DNA of 64,000 nt from NCBI GenBank assembly GCA_942636505.2, contig CALOGB020000126.1, forward strand, positions 124,001 through 188,000, read 5' to 3'. Shown here piece by piece: positions 8,181-18,200 of this stretch. The translations under genes and the position numbers were made by a program. This DNA is from an uncultured bacterium (lineage in GTDB: Bacteria > Pseudomonadota > Alphaproteobacteria > Sphingomonadales > Sphingomonadaceae). Position 1 is the first letter of the stretch. Each line of letters starts with the position of its first letter. The notes under the pieces are model-generated. The model did no database searches and was not told the origin of the DNA. It saw only the letters and a program-made list of their open reading frames with translations.

Positions 8181-9386
8181 ATGACATCGACTGCGCAAGA
8201 CCGCCCGGAACCTCGTACGACGGGCTATGTCCTGACCAGCAGCGTGACGTTCGCGATGGCCGCCGCTGCCGGCGTTGCGGTCGCCAACATCTACTACAAC
8301 CAGCCGATGCTCGGCGTGATCGAGAAGGATCTGCCGGGCAAGCTGTCCACCCTGATCCCCACCGCGACGCAACTGGGGTATGCCGCGGGCCTGTTCTTCC
8401 TCGTACCGCTCGGCGACCTGATCGAGCGCAAGCGCCTGATCGTGATCCAGTTCGCCGTCCTCGCCGCCGCGCTGGTCGCCGTCGCGATTGCGCCCACCGC
8501 AGGCCTGGTCGTGGCTGCGTCGCTCCTGGTCGGCATCGCCTCCACGGTCGCGCAGCAGATCGTCCCGCTAGCCGCCAACCTCGCCGCCCCGGATCGACGT
8601 GGGGCGACCGTCGGCACGGTCATGTCGGGGCTGTTATGTGGGATATTGTTGAGCCGGACACTCGCCGGCTTCGTCGCCACGCATGCCGGCTGGCGCGAGA
8701 TGTTCTGGCTCGGCGTGCCGATGGCGCTCGCCATCGGCCTCTTGATGGCGATCACGCTGCCCCGCAGTCAGCCGGTCGCCACCTTGTCCTATGGCGGCCT
8801 CCTCCGCTCGCTCGTCGGGCTGTGGCGCGAGTTCAGCGCATTGCGGCTGGCGACCGTCACCCAGTCGCTGATCTTCGCCGCGTTCACCGCGTTCTGGACG
8901 ATCCTCGCGCTCCGACTTCAGGAGCCGCGCTATGCGATGGGCGCCGATGTCGCGGGCCTGTTCGGTATCGTCGGCGCAGTCGGCATCTTCGCCGCACCGA
9001 TCGCCGGGCGATACGCGGATCGGAAGGGCCCGCACATGGTGATCGCGCTCGGCGCCGCGCTCACGCTGGTATCGTGGATCCTGTTCGGCGTGTGGACGTC
9101 GATCGCGGGCATGGTCGTCGGCGTCATCGTGCTCGATTTCGCCGTCCAGAGCGCGCTCGTCTCCAACCAGCACATCGTCTACGCGCTGCGCCCGGAGGCG
9201 CGGGCGCGGCTCAACACGATCTTCATGGGCGGGATGTTCCTGGGTGGCGCGGTCGGGTCCGCCGCCGCGACGCAGGCCTGGGCCGCGGCCGGCTGGTTCG
9301 GCGTGGCCATGCTCGGCATCGTACTGACCGCGCTGGCGACACTGATCCAGACGGCCAGCCTGGTGCGGCGCAAGCGGGCGATCTGA
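8181..9386 (+). CDS. MFS transporter
   Basis: Twelve-helix major facilitator protein (401 aa from the ATG at 8181). It has the IYYNQPMLG motif in helix 1 and a loop 2-3 signature [10 protein letters not shown], with the related GRYADRKG in the second half, showing the duplicated 6+6 layout. This subgroup of compact proton-driven MFS proteins is often linked to drug or metabolite export; the substrate cannot be told from sequence. It lies 96 bases downstream of the photolyase in the same direction with no obvious terminator between them. Confidence 0.88.
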   Translation: MTSTAQDRPEPRTTGYVLTSSVTFAMAAAAGVAVANIYYNQPMLGVIEKDLPGKLSTLIPTATQLGYAAGLFFLVPLGDLIERKRLIVIQFAVLAAALVAVAIAPTAGLVVAASLLVGIASTVAQQIVPLAANLAAPDRRGATVGTVMSGLLCGILLSRTLAGFVATHAGWREMFWLGVPMALAIGLLMAITLPRSQPVATLSYGGLLRSLVGLWREFSALRLATVTQSLIFAAFTAFWTILALRLQEPRYAMGADVAGLFGIVGAVGIFAAPIAGRYADRKGPHMVIALGAALTLVSWILFGVWTSIAGMVVGVIVLDFAVQSALVSNQHIVYALRPEARARLNTIFMGGMFLGGAVGSAAATQAWAAAGWFGVAMLGIVLTALATLIQTASLVRRKRAI

Positions 9387-9403
9387 CCGATCGCCCGACG
9401 CGC

Positions 9404-12400
9404 TTACAGTCCGATAGAGTAAAATGCGTGGTGCGCCAGGATGAACAAGGTGCGATGATCCGGGCCACCGATGACGAGTTGCAGCGGACGTTCCGGGACG
9501 TCGATACGGCGTAGCAGCGTGCCGTCCGGCCGGTAGACGAACACCTGTCCATTGGCGACGTACAGGTTGCCGGCCGCGTCGCGCGTTGCGCTCTCGCCGC
9601 CGCGCGGTGCGACGACCTTGAGGTCCGTCACCCGGCCATTGTCGCCGACCAGGCCGCTATACGTGCGATTCTCCGATCCGTTGGTCAGCACCACCCGCTC
9701 GCCGGGGGGCGCCGTGACGAACCCATAGGAGTCGAGCGTATCGGACCAGCGCCAACCCTGATGATCGTCCGGCCCCTGGTTCCACACGCGGAACGCCGGC
9801 AGGACCAGCGACCCGTCAGGCGAGACATATTCCTGCGCCTTCGCCTCGCCCATCTTGCCGGTGAAGAAATCGGCAAGCGGTGGATATTGGTACGTCTTAG
9901 GATCGATCCGGTCGGCGAACTCGCCGTTCGCCCAGACGTTGACGGGCAGCACCGTCGCCGCACCGCGTCGCGCCTTGGCCGGGGTCGGTGCGATGACCTT
10001 GACGTCGGAGGGCTTGGTCGGATCGATGCTGTAGACGGTCCCGTCTCGCCCGGCCGATGACAGCACCAGCAGATCGCCGGACTTGGCGACCGCGAGGTTC
10101 ACCGCGTCGAGCGGCGCTTCCGCGACGATCGACAGGCCTTCGGTCTTCGACCAGCCATGGATCCGCTGGAAGCGGCGATCGATGAAGTACAGCTTGCCTT
10201 GCGCATCGACCGCGCCGCCGGCGATCGAATAGAAACCGTCGGCGAGTTTCTCGACGCCGGGCGTGAGCGGTATCGGGGTTCGGATTGCCGTCGCGGGTGC
10301 CGCCGGCACGTCGAGCTTGGCGAACTCGAGTTCGCGCACCTCCTGCCCGCGCGTCATGTCCTTGATCGTGTTCTCGAACGGGAACTTGCTCGCGCGCAGA
10401 TATGTGCCGCAGCCCTTCGCATCGCAGCTCGCAAACCCGCTTTCGGCGTTCACGTGGACGTTGCGGAAACGGATATCGCCGGAATTGTAGAGCTTTACCG
10501 CGGCGTCCATCGGCTTGATCGACCGCGTGACGCGGTAGCTGTGATAATTGGCGAACAGGATGTTGCGCGAATTGCGGATTTCGGTGGAAATCGCGTCGAC
10601 GCCGTCGCGCACCTCCTGCTCGGTCTGCGGCGCGAGGAATTCCCAGTTCTCGACGTTGTCGAGGACGATCTCGGCGCGATAATGGTGCTCGGCGGAGAGT
10701 TCGTAGACGTGGCCGGGAGTCTTGGTGTTCGAGACGTGGAAGCCCGCCGACGCCAGCGTGTTCGGCGACCAGATCGCCGCGAAGGTGCCGCCGCCGCCGT
10801 CGGTCACCCAGATGCTGGGATGCTGCCCATCGAAGCGCGCGCGCGGATCGCCGAATCCGATCGGGCTGCCCTTGGTCAGCACGGTGCCGCCCCCGCCCTG
10901 GATCTTGACGTCATTGACCATCGACGCCTCGCCCGCCTTCCAGAGCAACGCCGTCGCGCGCGGGTTCACGCCGCCGGTCCAGAGCCCGAGGCCGGAGACG
11001 ATCGCGTTGCCGCCCTTCGCGCTCTCCAGCAGCGCCTTCGGACCGCCGACGCCCATGTACGCGGGCGTCTCGTCGGGGAGATAGAGATGCGTGAGGCTCG
11101 GGTGCAGCGAGATCAGCACGCTGTCGGGCCGCAGCTTCAGCGTGTCGGTGACGCGGTAGCGACCGATCGGGAGATACAGCACGCGGTGCGTATCGATCGC
11201 GCGCTGCAAGGCTGCGGTATCGTCAGTGGTATCGTCACCTTTGACGCCCAAATCACGCACGTTCGTCCATTCGCGCACGGCCGGCATGGCCCGGATCGCC
11301 GGCGCACGTCGAGCGGGTAGTCGTGACAGCGGCGCGATCGAAACGTCGGTCGCATATTCGCCGATCGTACCGAGGCCCGCCAGCTTCAGACCGTAGGAAA
11401 AGTCGGCGACCCGGTAGGTCGGCCCCGCCGCCGCGACGGTCTTTCCGCTGTCACGGAAGCGCGCAAAGGTCGGCGTGTTGGTCGCCACCGCATTGTCGAA
11501 GCCGATCTGCGTGAAGACGCTGTTCTCGGCGGAAACGACGATGCCCGCCTGCGACACGTTCTCGAACCGGACGTCCTTACCCCAGAAGGAGTCCGAATAG
11601 CCGCGGTCGATCTCGATCCCGACCGGCGTATCGCGGATCGCGACGTTGACCAGAGTCAGGTCGACCTCATGCTCGCGGATCGCCGCGTCGCGCTGCCCCT
11701 GGAACTCCAAATCGAGCAATGTGAACTGCCACGCCGGCGAGGTCTTCTCCGATATGATGCCGTAGCGACCGCCAAAGAAGCGCAGATTCTCGAACTCGTT
11801 GCCCGCCTGATAGACGCCGGCGAGACCCGAGCCGATGTGAAAGTCGATGTGTCGCAGATAGCCGTGCTGCGCGACGCGGAAGCGCACCGCGACCGCACCG
11901 GCATTGCCGTCGCCGATCCGGAAATCGACGTTGGACAGCGTGGAATAGAAGGTGCTTGAGGTCGCGTCGAAGATCGCCGGATCGAAGGGCACGCTGGTGC
12001 GCGGCGGCACGGGTGCCTTGCCGACGCGGTACTGGTCCTCCCCGGTGAAGCTGACCATCGCCGCCACGCCCGATCCGAAGCCGGCACTGTTGTCGGCGAG
12101 AACGATCTCCGGGCGGGTCGCGCCGACGCCGAAGACGCGGACAGCCGAGCGAATGAAGATCGTGCGGGTGATCCGGTAGCGTCCCGACGGCAGGAACACG
12201 ACGCCACCGTGACCGCCAGCCGCCGCCGCATCGATCGCCTGTTGGATCGCCGCGCTATCGTCCGCACGGCCGTCGCCGACGCCCTTGACGGTTACCGCCT
12301 GCGGATCATTGGGCTGGCTGAGGTAGACCGAGACCGACCGGGTCGGCGCTACGGTCTTTGCGAAAGCCGGGCTAGCGACAAGAAGCGCCGTTCCGCAGAG

Positions 12401-12418
12401 CAGCCATTTCGCAACCAT
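9404..12418 (-). CDS. Secreted pectate-lyase-like beta-helix protein fused to a propeller domain
   Basis: Large exported protein (1004 aa). A signal peptide ends at about residue 20 (VASPAFA). Two right-handed beta-helix modules of the Pectate_lyase_3/GH28-GH55-like type follow: one from about residue 40 (GVGDGRADDSAAIQQAID), one from about 383 (DLGVKGDDTTDDTAALQRAID); both openings carry the usual GxGDxxxDDTxALQxAI pattern. From about residue 715 the sequence changes to repeats of the SMP-30/NHL type (DAQGKLYFIDRR, GPDHRTLFILA), suggesting a beta-propeller. The catalytic residues of pectate lyases or GH28 are not obvious, so activity on a polysaccharide is inferred from fold and neighbourhood. 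It may act on acidic polysaccharide outside the cell. Confidence 0.8.
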   Translation of the reverse strand: MVAKWLLCGTALLVASPAFAKTVAPTRSVSVYLSQPNDPQAVTVKGVGDGRADDSAAIQQAIDAAAAGGHGGVVFLPSGRYRITRTIFIRSAVRVFGVGATRPEIVLADNSAGFGSGVAAMVSFTGEDQYRVGKAPVPPRTSVPFDPAIFDATSSTFYSTLSNVDFRIGDGNAGAVAVRFRVAQHGYLRHIDFHIGSGLAGVYQAGNEFENLRFFGGRYGIISEKTSPAWQFTLLDLEFQGQRDAAIREHEVDLTLVNVAIRDTPVGIEIDRGYSDSFWGKDVRFENVSQAGIVVSAENSVFTQIGFDNAVATNTPTFARFRDSGKTVAAAGPTYRVADFSYGLKLAGLGTIGEYATDVSIAPLSRLPARRAPAIRAMPAVREWTNVRDLGVKGDDTTDDTAALQRAIDTHRVLYLPIGRYRVTDTLKLRPDSVLISLHPSLTHLYLPDETPAYMGVGGPKALLESAKGGNAIVSGLGLWTGGVNPRATALLWKAGEASMVNDVKIQGGGGTVLTKGSPIGFGDPRARFDGQHPSIWVTDGGGGTFAAIWSPNTLASAGFHVSNTKTPGHVYELSAEHHYRAEIVLDNVENWEFLAPQTEQEVRDGVDAISTEIRNSRNILFANYHSYRVTRSIKPMDAAVKLYNSGDIRFRNVHVNAESGFASCDAKGCGTYLRASKFPFENTIKDMTRGQEVRELEFAKLDVPAAPATAIRTPIPLTPGVEKLADGFYSIAGGAVDAQGKLYFIDRRFQRIHGWSKTEGLSIVAEAPLDAVNLAVAKSGDLLVLSSAGRDGTVYSIDPTKPSDVKVIAPTPAKARRGAATVLPVNVWANGEFADRIDPKTYQYPPLADFFTGKMGEAKAQEYVSPDGSLVLPAFRVWNQGPDDHQGWRWSDTLDSYGFVTAPPGERVVLTNGSENRTYSGLVGDNGRVTDLKVVAPRGGESATRDAAGNLYVANGQVFVYRPDGTLLRRIDVPERPLQLVIGGPDHRTLFILAHHAFYSIGL

Positions 12419-12540
12419 CGTCCGTCTCCCGTTATCAGGACAGCAGTCCTACCGTTCGTGGAGGCCCGCTTCATCTGCGACGAAGGTCGTATTCGGGGCC
12501 CTCCGATCCTCCCCCGCCGTAGGGGAATCGAAGGTAAGTG

Positions 12541-12798
12541 TCAGATCGCCAGCGTCTGCGCGACGATCGCGGCCTGCGTCCGGTTGCGGACGTTCAGCTT
12601 GCGCATAAGGGCGGTCATGTGAACCTTCACGGTAGCCTCGGCGATGCCCAGATCGAAGGCGATCTGCTTGTTGAGCAGACCCGAATGGACCCCGCGAAGG
12701 ACCCTGATCTGCGTCGGCGTCAGGCGCGGCGACGCGGCGCACGACGCGGCAGTGGTCGCGACCGAAGCTTGATGCGTATCGTATCCAGGCCGTTCCAT
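12541..12798 (-). CDS. Orphan LuxR-type HTH protein without receiver domain
   Basis: Only 85 residues. The C-terminal 65 form a complete LuxR/GerE DNA-binding domain (LTPTQIRVLRGVHSGLLNKQIAFDLGIAEATVKVHMTALMRKL is the span at about residues 26-68, quoted here as domain positions: LTPTQ start, NKQIA, EATVKVH recognition helix, VRNRTQAA end). It resembles the output domain of NarL/FixJ response regulators, but no receiver domain exists upstream in any frame. An AGGAGG seven bases before the ATG at 12798 supports a genuine short gene rather than a degraded one. It is divergent from the gntP transcript and just upstream of the beta-helix gene, so it may regulate either. Confidence 0.8.
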   Translation of the reverse strand: MERPGYDTHQASVATTAASCAASPRLTPTQIRVLRGVHSGLLNKQIAFDLGIAEATVKVHMTALMRKLNVRNRTQAAIVAQTLAI

Positions 12799-13036
12799 GG
12801 TCATCCCTCCTTGTGCGCCGGCCGAAGTCGTAGCGGCCGATGGGTGGCCGAGACGCGGTGGCTGTCGCTGTTGATCCAGTGATCCGTTACGCGGATTCGG
12901 TTGGACAGATTTTGACTATGGGCCGTGCGATCGGACGCAATCAAGCCTTTTTTGTTGTCAGATCGAAAAGACCTGTCGTACAGATCTGCCATCATATCGG
13001 CAGGCGAAGGCGCCGCCGACCAACGGGAGGGGCGTG

Positions 13037-13087
13037 ATGTCACGAGCACTGGACGAGCGCGCGCAACTGCGACCCGCATGCCGATGA
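13037..13087 (+). CDS. Possible 16-residue leader peptide coupled to gntP
   Basis: ATG at 13037 follows a strong GGGAGG (13025-13030) by six bases and opens a frame of 16 codons (MSRALDERAQLRPACR). Its TGA at 13085-13087 overlaps the ATG at 13084 of the permease by four bases. Neither permease ATG (13078 or 13084) has its own ribosome binding site, so translation of the permease may depend on this peptide. It could instead be that ribosomes bound here reinitiate with no role for the peptide. Confidence 0.45.
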   Translation: MSRALDERAQLRPACR

Positions 13088-14430
13088 TCAGCCCCGACAT
13101 GCGACTCGTGATCGCTGCACTCGCGGGGATATTCCTTGCCGTCCTGATGATCGTTCGCGGTCGACTCCACCCCTTTATCGGCCTGTTGTGCGGCGCGTTC
13201 ACCGTCGGCCTGCTCGCCGGACTTCCCCTCCCCGACGTCGCCAAGGCGGTGCAAAAGGGTGTCGGCGACATCATCGGCGGCACCGGGCTAGTTGTCGCGC
13301 TCGGCCTGTCGCTGGGCGCAATGCTGCATCTGTCGGGCGCGGCGGCGTCGCTTGCAAAGGGCGCGTTGCAGCTGACCGGCAAGCAAGCGGCACCATGGGC
13401 GACGCTGGGCATCGCGATCATCGTCGGGCTTCCGCTGTTCTTCGAGACCGGCCTCGTCCTGCTGCTGCCGATCGTCGTCGCGGCCGCCGAGGAAATGACC
13501 GGCAAGGACGGCGCGGAACGCGATGCCGCCAAGTTGAGGCTGATCATGCCGGCGCTGGCAGGGCTCGGCGTGGTCCATGCGCTGGTCCCCCCCCACCCCG
13601 GCCCCCTGCTCGCGGTCGAGGCATTGGGCGCCAACCTTGGCAAGACGATGCTGTACGGCATCGCGATCGCCATCCCGACGGCGATCATCTCCGGGCCGCT
13701 GCTGGCGAAGTTCACAACCCGCGGCGTGCGACTCGAAGCGCCGGTGCTGCACGATCCGGGGCTGGGCATCGCGCCGCCGCCGCGGCTGTGGTCGCTGCTG
13801 ATCGTGCTGCTGCCGGTACTGATGATCGCGACCGGTGAGCTTGGCCAGATGATTCCCGGCTTCAAGGGCACGGCCTGGCTTGTGGCTGCGAGCAACCCTG
13901 TCGTCGCGCTGTTGCTGACCAACCTGATCGCGCTTCCGCTGCTGTTCGGCCGCCGCCTACGCGAGGCGGCAATCCAGAATGCCGTGTGGCACGAGACGAT
14001 GGGGGCCGCAGGAGCGATCCTGCTCGCGATCGGCGCGGGCGGCGCGTTGAAGCAGGTGCTGGTGACCGCTGGCCTGTCCGACCTGCTCGCGCGCACCGTA
14101 TTGATGTATTCGATCTCGCCGCTGCTGCTCGGCTGGCTGGTCGCGGTCGGCATACGCCTCGCGGCCGGCTCCGCGACGGTGGCGACGATCACCGCGGTCG
14201 GTATCATGCCGGGCGTGGTCGCAAGCTCGGGCGTTTCTCCCGAACTGGTCGTGCTGGCGATCGGCGCGGGCTCCGTGTTCTTCAGTCACGTCAACGATCC
14301 GGGGTTTTGGCTGGTCAAGAGCTATGTCGGCACCAGCACCGCGGACACGTTCCGCACCTGGTCGATGCTGGAGACATCGATCTCGGTGGTCGGCCTCGCG
14401 TTCGTCCTGGCGCTCAGCCATGTCGTCTGA
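13084..14430 (+). CDS. gntP: GntP-family gluconate/sugar-acid permease
   Basis: Inner-membrane proton symporter of about 448 residues, the usual GntP length. It has many hydrophobic helices and the family hallmarks: KGVGDIIGGTGLVVALG near residue 55, a GLPLFFETG segment, LVPPHPGPL, GSATVATIT and FSHVNDPGFWL near the C-terminus. It should import gluconate or a related aldonate. Two starts are possible, ATG 13078 and ATG 13084; the latter overlaps the stop of a 16-codon upstream frame. Its 3' end overlaps the GntR regulator gene by 11 bases, so regulator and permease are one operon. Confidence 0.9.
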   Translation: MISPDMRLVIAALAGIFLAVLMIVRGRLHPFIGLLCGAFTVGLLAGLPLPDVAKAVQKGVGDIIGGTGLVVALGLSLGAMLHLSGAAASLAKGALQLTGKQAAPWATLGIAIIVGLPLFFETGLVLLLPIVVAAAEEMTGKDGAERDAAKLRLIMPALAGLGVVHALVPPHPGPLLAVEALGANLGKTMLYGIAIAIPTAIISGPLLAKFTTRGVRLEAPVLHDPGLGIAPPPRLWSLLIVLLPVLMIATGELGQMIPGFKGTAWLVAASNPVVALLLTNLIALPLLFGRRLREAAIQNAVWHETMGAAGAILLAIGAGGALKQVLVTAGLSDLLARTVLMYSISPLLLGWLVAVGIRLAAGSATVATITAVGIMPGVVASSGVSPELVVLAIGAGSVFFSHVNDPGFWLVKSYVGTSTADTFRTWSMLETSISVVGLAFVLALSHVV

Positions 14431-15151
14431 GACCCCGGGCACCCCGCCGCCGATCGTTCCAGACAAGCCCGCCGCGAATGGCATAAGGCTGGCGGACCGC
14501 GCCTATACCGCGATCGTCCAGATCATCCTCGACGAGCATCTCGCGGTCGGCGACCGGCTTCCGGCCGAGGACAAGCTGGCGACGATGTTCGGCATGTCCC
14601 GCACGATCGTCCGAGAGGCGCTGGCGAGACTCGCGTCCGACGGCATCACGCAGGCGCGGCGCGGTGCGGGATCCTACGTCAAGCGGCGACCGTCGGAGCG
14701 GCTCGGGTCGCACATGCAGATGGCCGACATCGCGGCGACGCTCGGCACCTACGAAGTCCGCTTCGTACTGGAGGCGGAGGCGGCGCGGCTCGCGGCACAA
14801 CGCCGGTCGCACCACCAGATGGACGCCATCGAACACGCGTTGGAGGCATTGCGCACCGCGTTGCTGTCGAACGCGCCGGCGCATGACGAGGACTGGGTGC
14901 TACACCGCGCGATCGCCGAGGCGACCGCCAACGCCGCGTTCCTGCCGGTCTTCGATCACCTCCAGGATGCGGTGATGCGGATCCTCCGCGCGGGGGTCGA
15001 CATCTCGCGGTCGCGTGCGCCGGAAGTGATCAAGGCGATGATGGACGAGCACGACGCGATCGTCGAAGCCATCCGCGCGCAGGATGCGGACGGCGCGGCG
15101 CTGGCGATGCGCTGGCATCTCTCGCAAGGCCGCAAGCGCCTCATGCCCTGA
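14420..15151 (+). CDS. GntR-family transcriptional regulator, FadR/FCD subfamily
   Basis: A regulator of 243 residues. The winged HTH lies at about residues 24-90 (LADRAYTAIVQIIL, GDRLPAEDKLATMFGMSR, VREALARLASDGI), followed by an all-helical FCD effector domain with the expected acidic and histidine ligands (VRFVLEAEAARLAA, DEDWVLHRAIAEATAN, DEHDAIVEAI). FCD regulators of this type respond to sugar acids or organic acids and usually repress neighbouring catabolic genes. It overlaps gntP and precedes a TonB receptor, so it probably controls these and perhaps the glucuronate genes. The effector is unknown. Confidence 0.9.
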   Translation: MSSETPGTPPPIVPDKPAANGIRLADRAYTAIVQIILDEHLAVGDRLPAEDKLATMFGMSRTIVREALARLASDGITQARRGAGSYVKRRPSERLGSHMQMADIAATLGTYEVRFVLEAEAARLAAQRRSHHQMDAIEHALEALRTALLSNAPAHDEDWVLHRAIAEATANAAFLPVFDHLQDAVMRILRAGVDISRSRAPEVIKAMMDEHDAIVEAIRAQDADGAALAMRWHLSQGRKRLMP

Positions 15152-15181
15152 CGCATCAGGCTTCGGCTCACGCGCCGCACC

Positions 15182-15197
15182 TGCGACCATGGTCGTA
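15182..15197. promoter_or_regulatory. Palindrome between regulator and TonB receptor, possible operator
   Basis: A perfect 12-base palindrome CGACCATGGTCG (15184-15195), extendable by an outer T/A pair, lies 30 bases after the regulator stop and about 100 bases before the receptor start. Size and position suit an operator, but it does not match the GGT...ACC orientation of classical UxuR/FadR boxes, so the binding protein is unknown. Confidence 0.35.
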
Positions 15198-15294
15198 GAT
15201 GATACCGCGCTCAGTATATCGTAGAGAACGACAAGAATGACACGTCGCCAAGCCGGACCACGGCACGCGCTACGTGCGACAAGGGGATGGACGG

Positions 15295-18200
15295 ATGAAC
15301 AAGGTTACGCGCGGTCGACGGTCAGTCGGATCTTTCAATGTTAACGCAACCAGCATGATCGTGCTGGCCACCGCGTTGCTCTGCGCCCCTGCCGCAGCCC
15401 AGACAATTGCCCCGCCGTCCGACCTGCCCGCTTCGACTCAATCGGCCGATCCGGCAGCGCCGCCCCAGACGCTGACCCCGCAGACCGCCGCAGAAGAGCA
15501 GGCCGCGCCGGACAAGGACATCGTCGTCACGGGGTCGCGCATCGTCTCGAGCGGCTACAACGCACCGACGCCGACAACCGTGATCGGCGAAGACCAGATC
15601 CTCAAGAACGCGCAGCCCAACATCTTCAACGCGGTCGCGCAGCTGCCGTCGCTGCAGGGCTCGACCGGCGCCTCCACGGGCACGTTCAGCACGTCCAGCG
15701 GTACGCAAGGACTGAGCTCCTTCTCGCTCCGCGGCCTCGGCCCGATCCGTACGCTGACCCTGCTCGACGGCCAGCGCGTCGTCGGCGCCAACGTCTCCGG
15801 CGTGCCCGACATCAGCATGTTCCCGCAGCTGCTGGTCAAGCGCGTCGACGTCGTCACCGGTGGCGCATCCGCCTCGTACGGCTCGGACGCGGTCGGCGGC
15901 GTGGTCAACTTCATCACCGACACGCGCTTCAAGGGCTTCAAGGCGAACGTTCAGGGCGGCATCACCAATTACGGCGACGACAAGCAGGGCCTGGTCCAGG
16001 CCGCGTTCGGCACGTCGCTGTTCGGCGATAAGCTGCACCTGATCGTCAGCGGCGAGTATGACGACGAGGACGGCGTCGGCCCGGGCGACTTCGGCACCGA
16101 CCTCGCCAAGGGTCGCGACTGGTACCGCGCCACCACGCTGGTCAACACTGGACAGACCAACAACGGCCTGCCGCAGTTCAACTATCGCGACTATGCCCAG
16201 CCTTATCAATATGCGCGCTTCGGCCTGATCAACAACGGCCCGTTACAGGGCATCGCGTTCGACCAGAACGGCGCACCGTATAATTTCAACTATGGCTCGA
16301 ACGGCGTCCCGGTCCGCAACGTTCCGAACAACAATGCCCCGGCCGGCGTTACCGGCTGCTTCCCCGGCAACAGCTTCTGCGTTGGCGGCGACCTGAGCGG
16401 TGCGCCGGGCTCGGGCGCGTCGCTGAAATCGTCGCTTGAGCGACTGAACGGCTTCGGGCGGATCGGCTTCGATTTCGCGGAGAACAACGAAGCCTATGTG
16501 ACCGTCAACATCGCGCAAGTGAAGACCAGCAACCAGCCAAGCCCGGGCTACAACCGCGCCAGCCTGACCGTGCAGTGCGCCAACCCCTTCCTGCCGCAGC
16601 TGGTGCGTGATCGCTGTGCGACGGCGATCAATCCCGCCACCAATACCGTGGGAATCACGCAGTTCGGCTTCGGTACGAGCAACGGCAACTTTCCCGATCC
16701 GCTGGTCCAGACCGACCGGCGCCAGTACCGCTTCGTCGGCGGCCTGAAGGGCAAGTTCGAGATCGGCGGTACGCCCTGGAACTACGACACCTATTACGAA
16801 CACGGCATCACCCTGGCGGCGATCGACGTCGACAATACCGTGTTGCAGCCTCGCTACGTCGCCGCGACCAACGCGATCACGCTGAACGGCGCGATCGTCT
16901 GCGCCGATCCGGTCGCGCGTGCCGCCGGATGCCAGCCGATCAACATCTTCGGCGGTGCGGTGCCGTCGGCATCGGCGCTCGCCTATGTCACGCCTGCCAA
17001 CGGCCCGCTCCAGCGCACCAAACTGACGCAGGACGTCGCCAGCCTCAACTTCTCCGGCGAGCCGCTCAACCTGTGGGCCGGGCCATTGGCGGTTGCCTTC
17101 GGTGGCGAGTATCGTCGCGAATTCTACCGCGTCCACGGCGATCCCTATGGCGCCGGCGTCACCGCACTCAGCCCCAACAGCACCGCCTATCCTGCCGATC
17201 CACTGTTGAATTCCGCGCTGGGCAGCAACTGGGCAGCCGGCAACTACAAGAACGGCCGCGGCAAGTACGAGGTGTACGAAGGCTTCCTCGAACTCAACCT
17301 GCCGTTGTTCAATAGCGAGGCGATCGGCCGCGCCAACCTCAACGGCGCGGGTCGCGTAACGCATTACAGCACGTCGGGCACGGTCTGGGCATGGAAGGCC
17401 GGCGGCACCTGGGATACACCACTGGACGGCATCCGGTTGCGCGCCGTCACCTCGCGCGACGTCCGCGCGCCGAACCTGTCCGAGCTGTTCGCCGCACCGA
17501 CCGTCACCACGCTGCCGAACTTCACCAACCCCTTCCCGCCCGCCGGCGGCGTGCAGGCATTCCAGAACACGATCGGCAACCCCAATCTGAAGCCGGAAAT
17601 CGCGCGCAATACCGAGGTCGGTATCGTCCTGTCGCACCCGTCATGGGCGCCGGGTCTCGGCCTGTCGTTCGATTACTACAAGATCAAGCTCGACGGCGTC
17701 GTCTCGACGCTGTCGCCCGACCAGATCGTCCGCTTCTGCTTCGAGGGCAATCAGGCGTTCTGCGGCGGCTTCGTGCTGAACAGCCCGACCCAGGGCGGCA
17801 ATTTCATCAACGTCCAGCCGTTCAATCTGGCATCGTGGAAGACCAGCGGGTTCGACATCGAGGCGAGCTATCAGTGGAAGAAACCACTCGGCATTCCTGG
17901 CAACTTCACGCTCCGCGTGCTGGGTACGCATGTGAAGGAGTTCCTCGTCGACGCCGGGATCGCCGGCGTTGACGTGGTCGACCAGGCCGGGGCCAACAAC
18001 GGCGCGACGCCGGACTGGAAATGGCTGGCGACGCAGAGCTACGACAACGACGTCTTCAGCCTCAACCTGCAGGAGCGCTGGTTCTCAGACGGCGTGTTCG
18101 GCAATCAATATGTCGTCTGCACCAGCGCTTGCCCGGCCTCGACCGCCAACCACCCGACCATCGACTATAACAAGATGAAGGGTGCCTTCTACATCGACCT

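Noticed and set aside
12801..14207. A 468-codon open frame opposite gntP
   Set aside because: Ser/Ala/Pro-rich translation with no family features, fully antisense to a recognisable permease.
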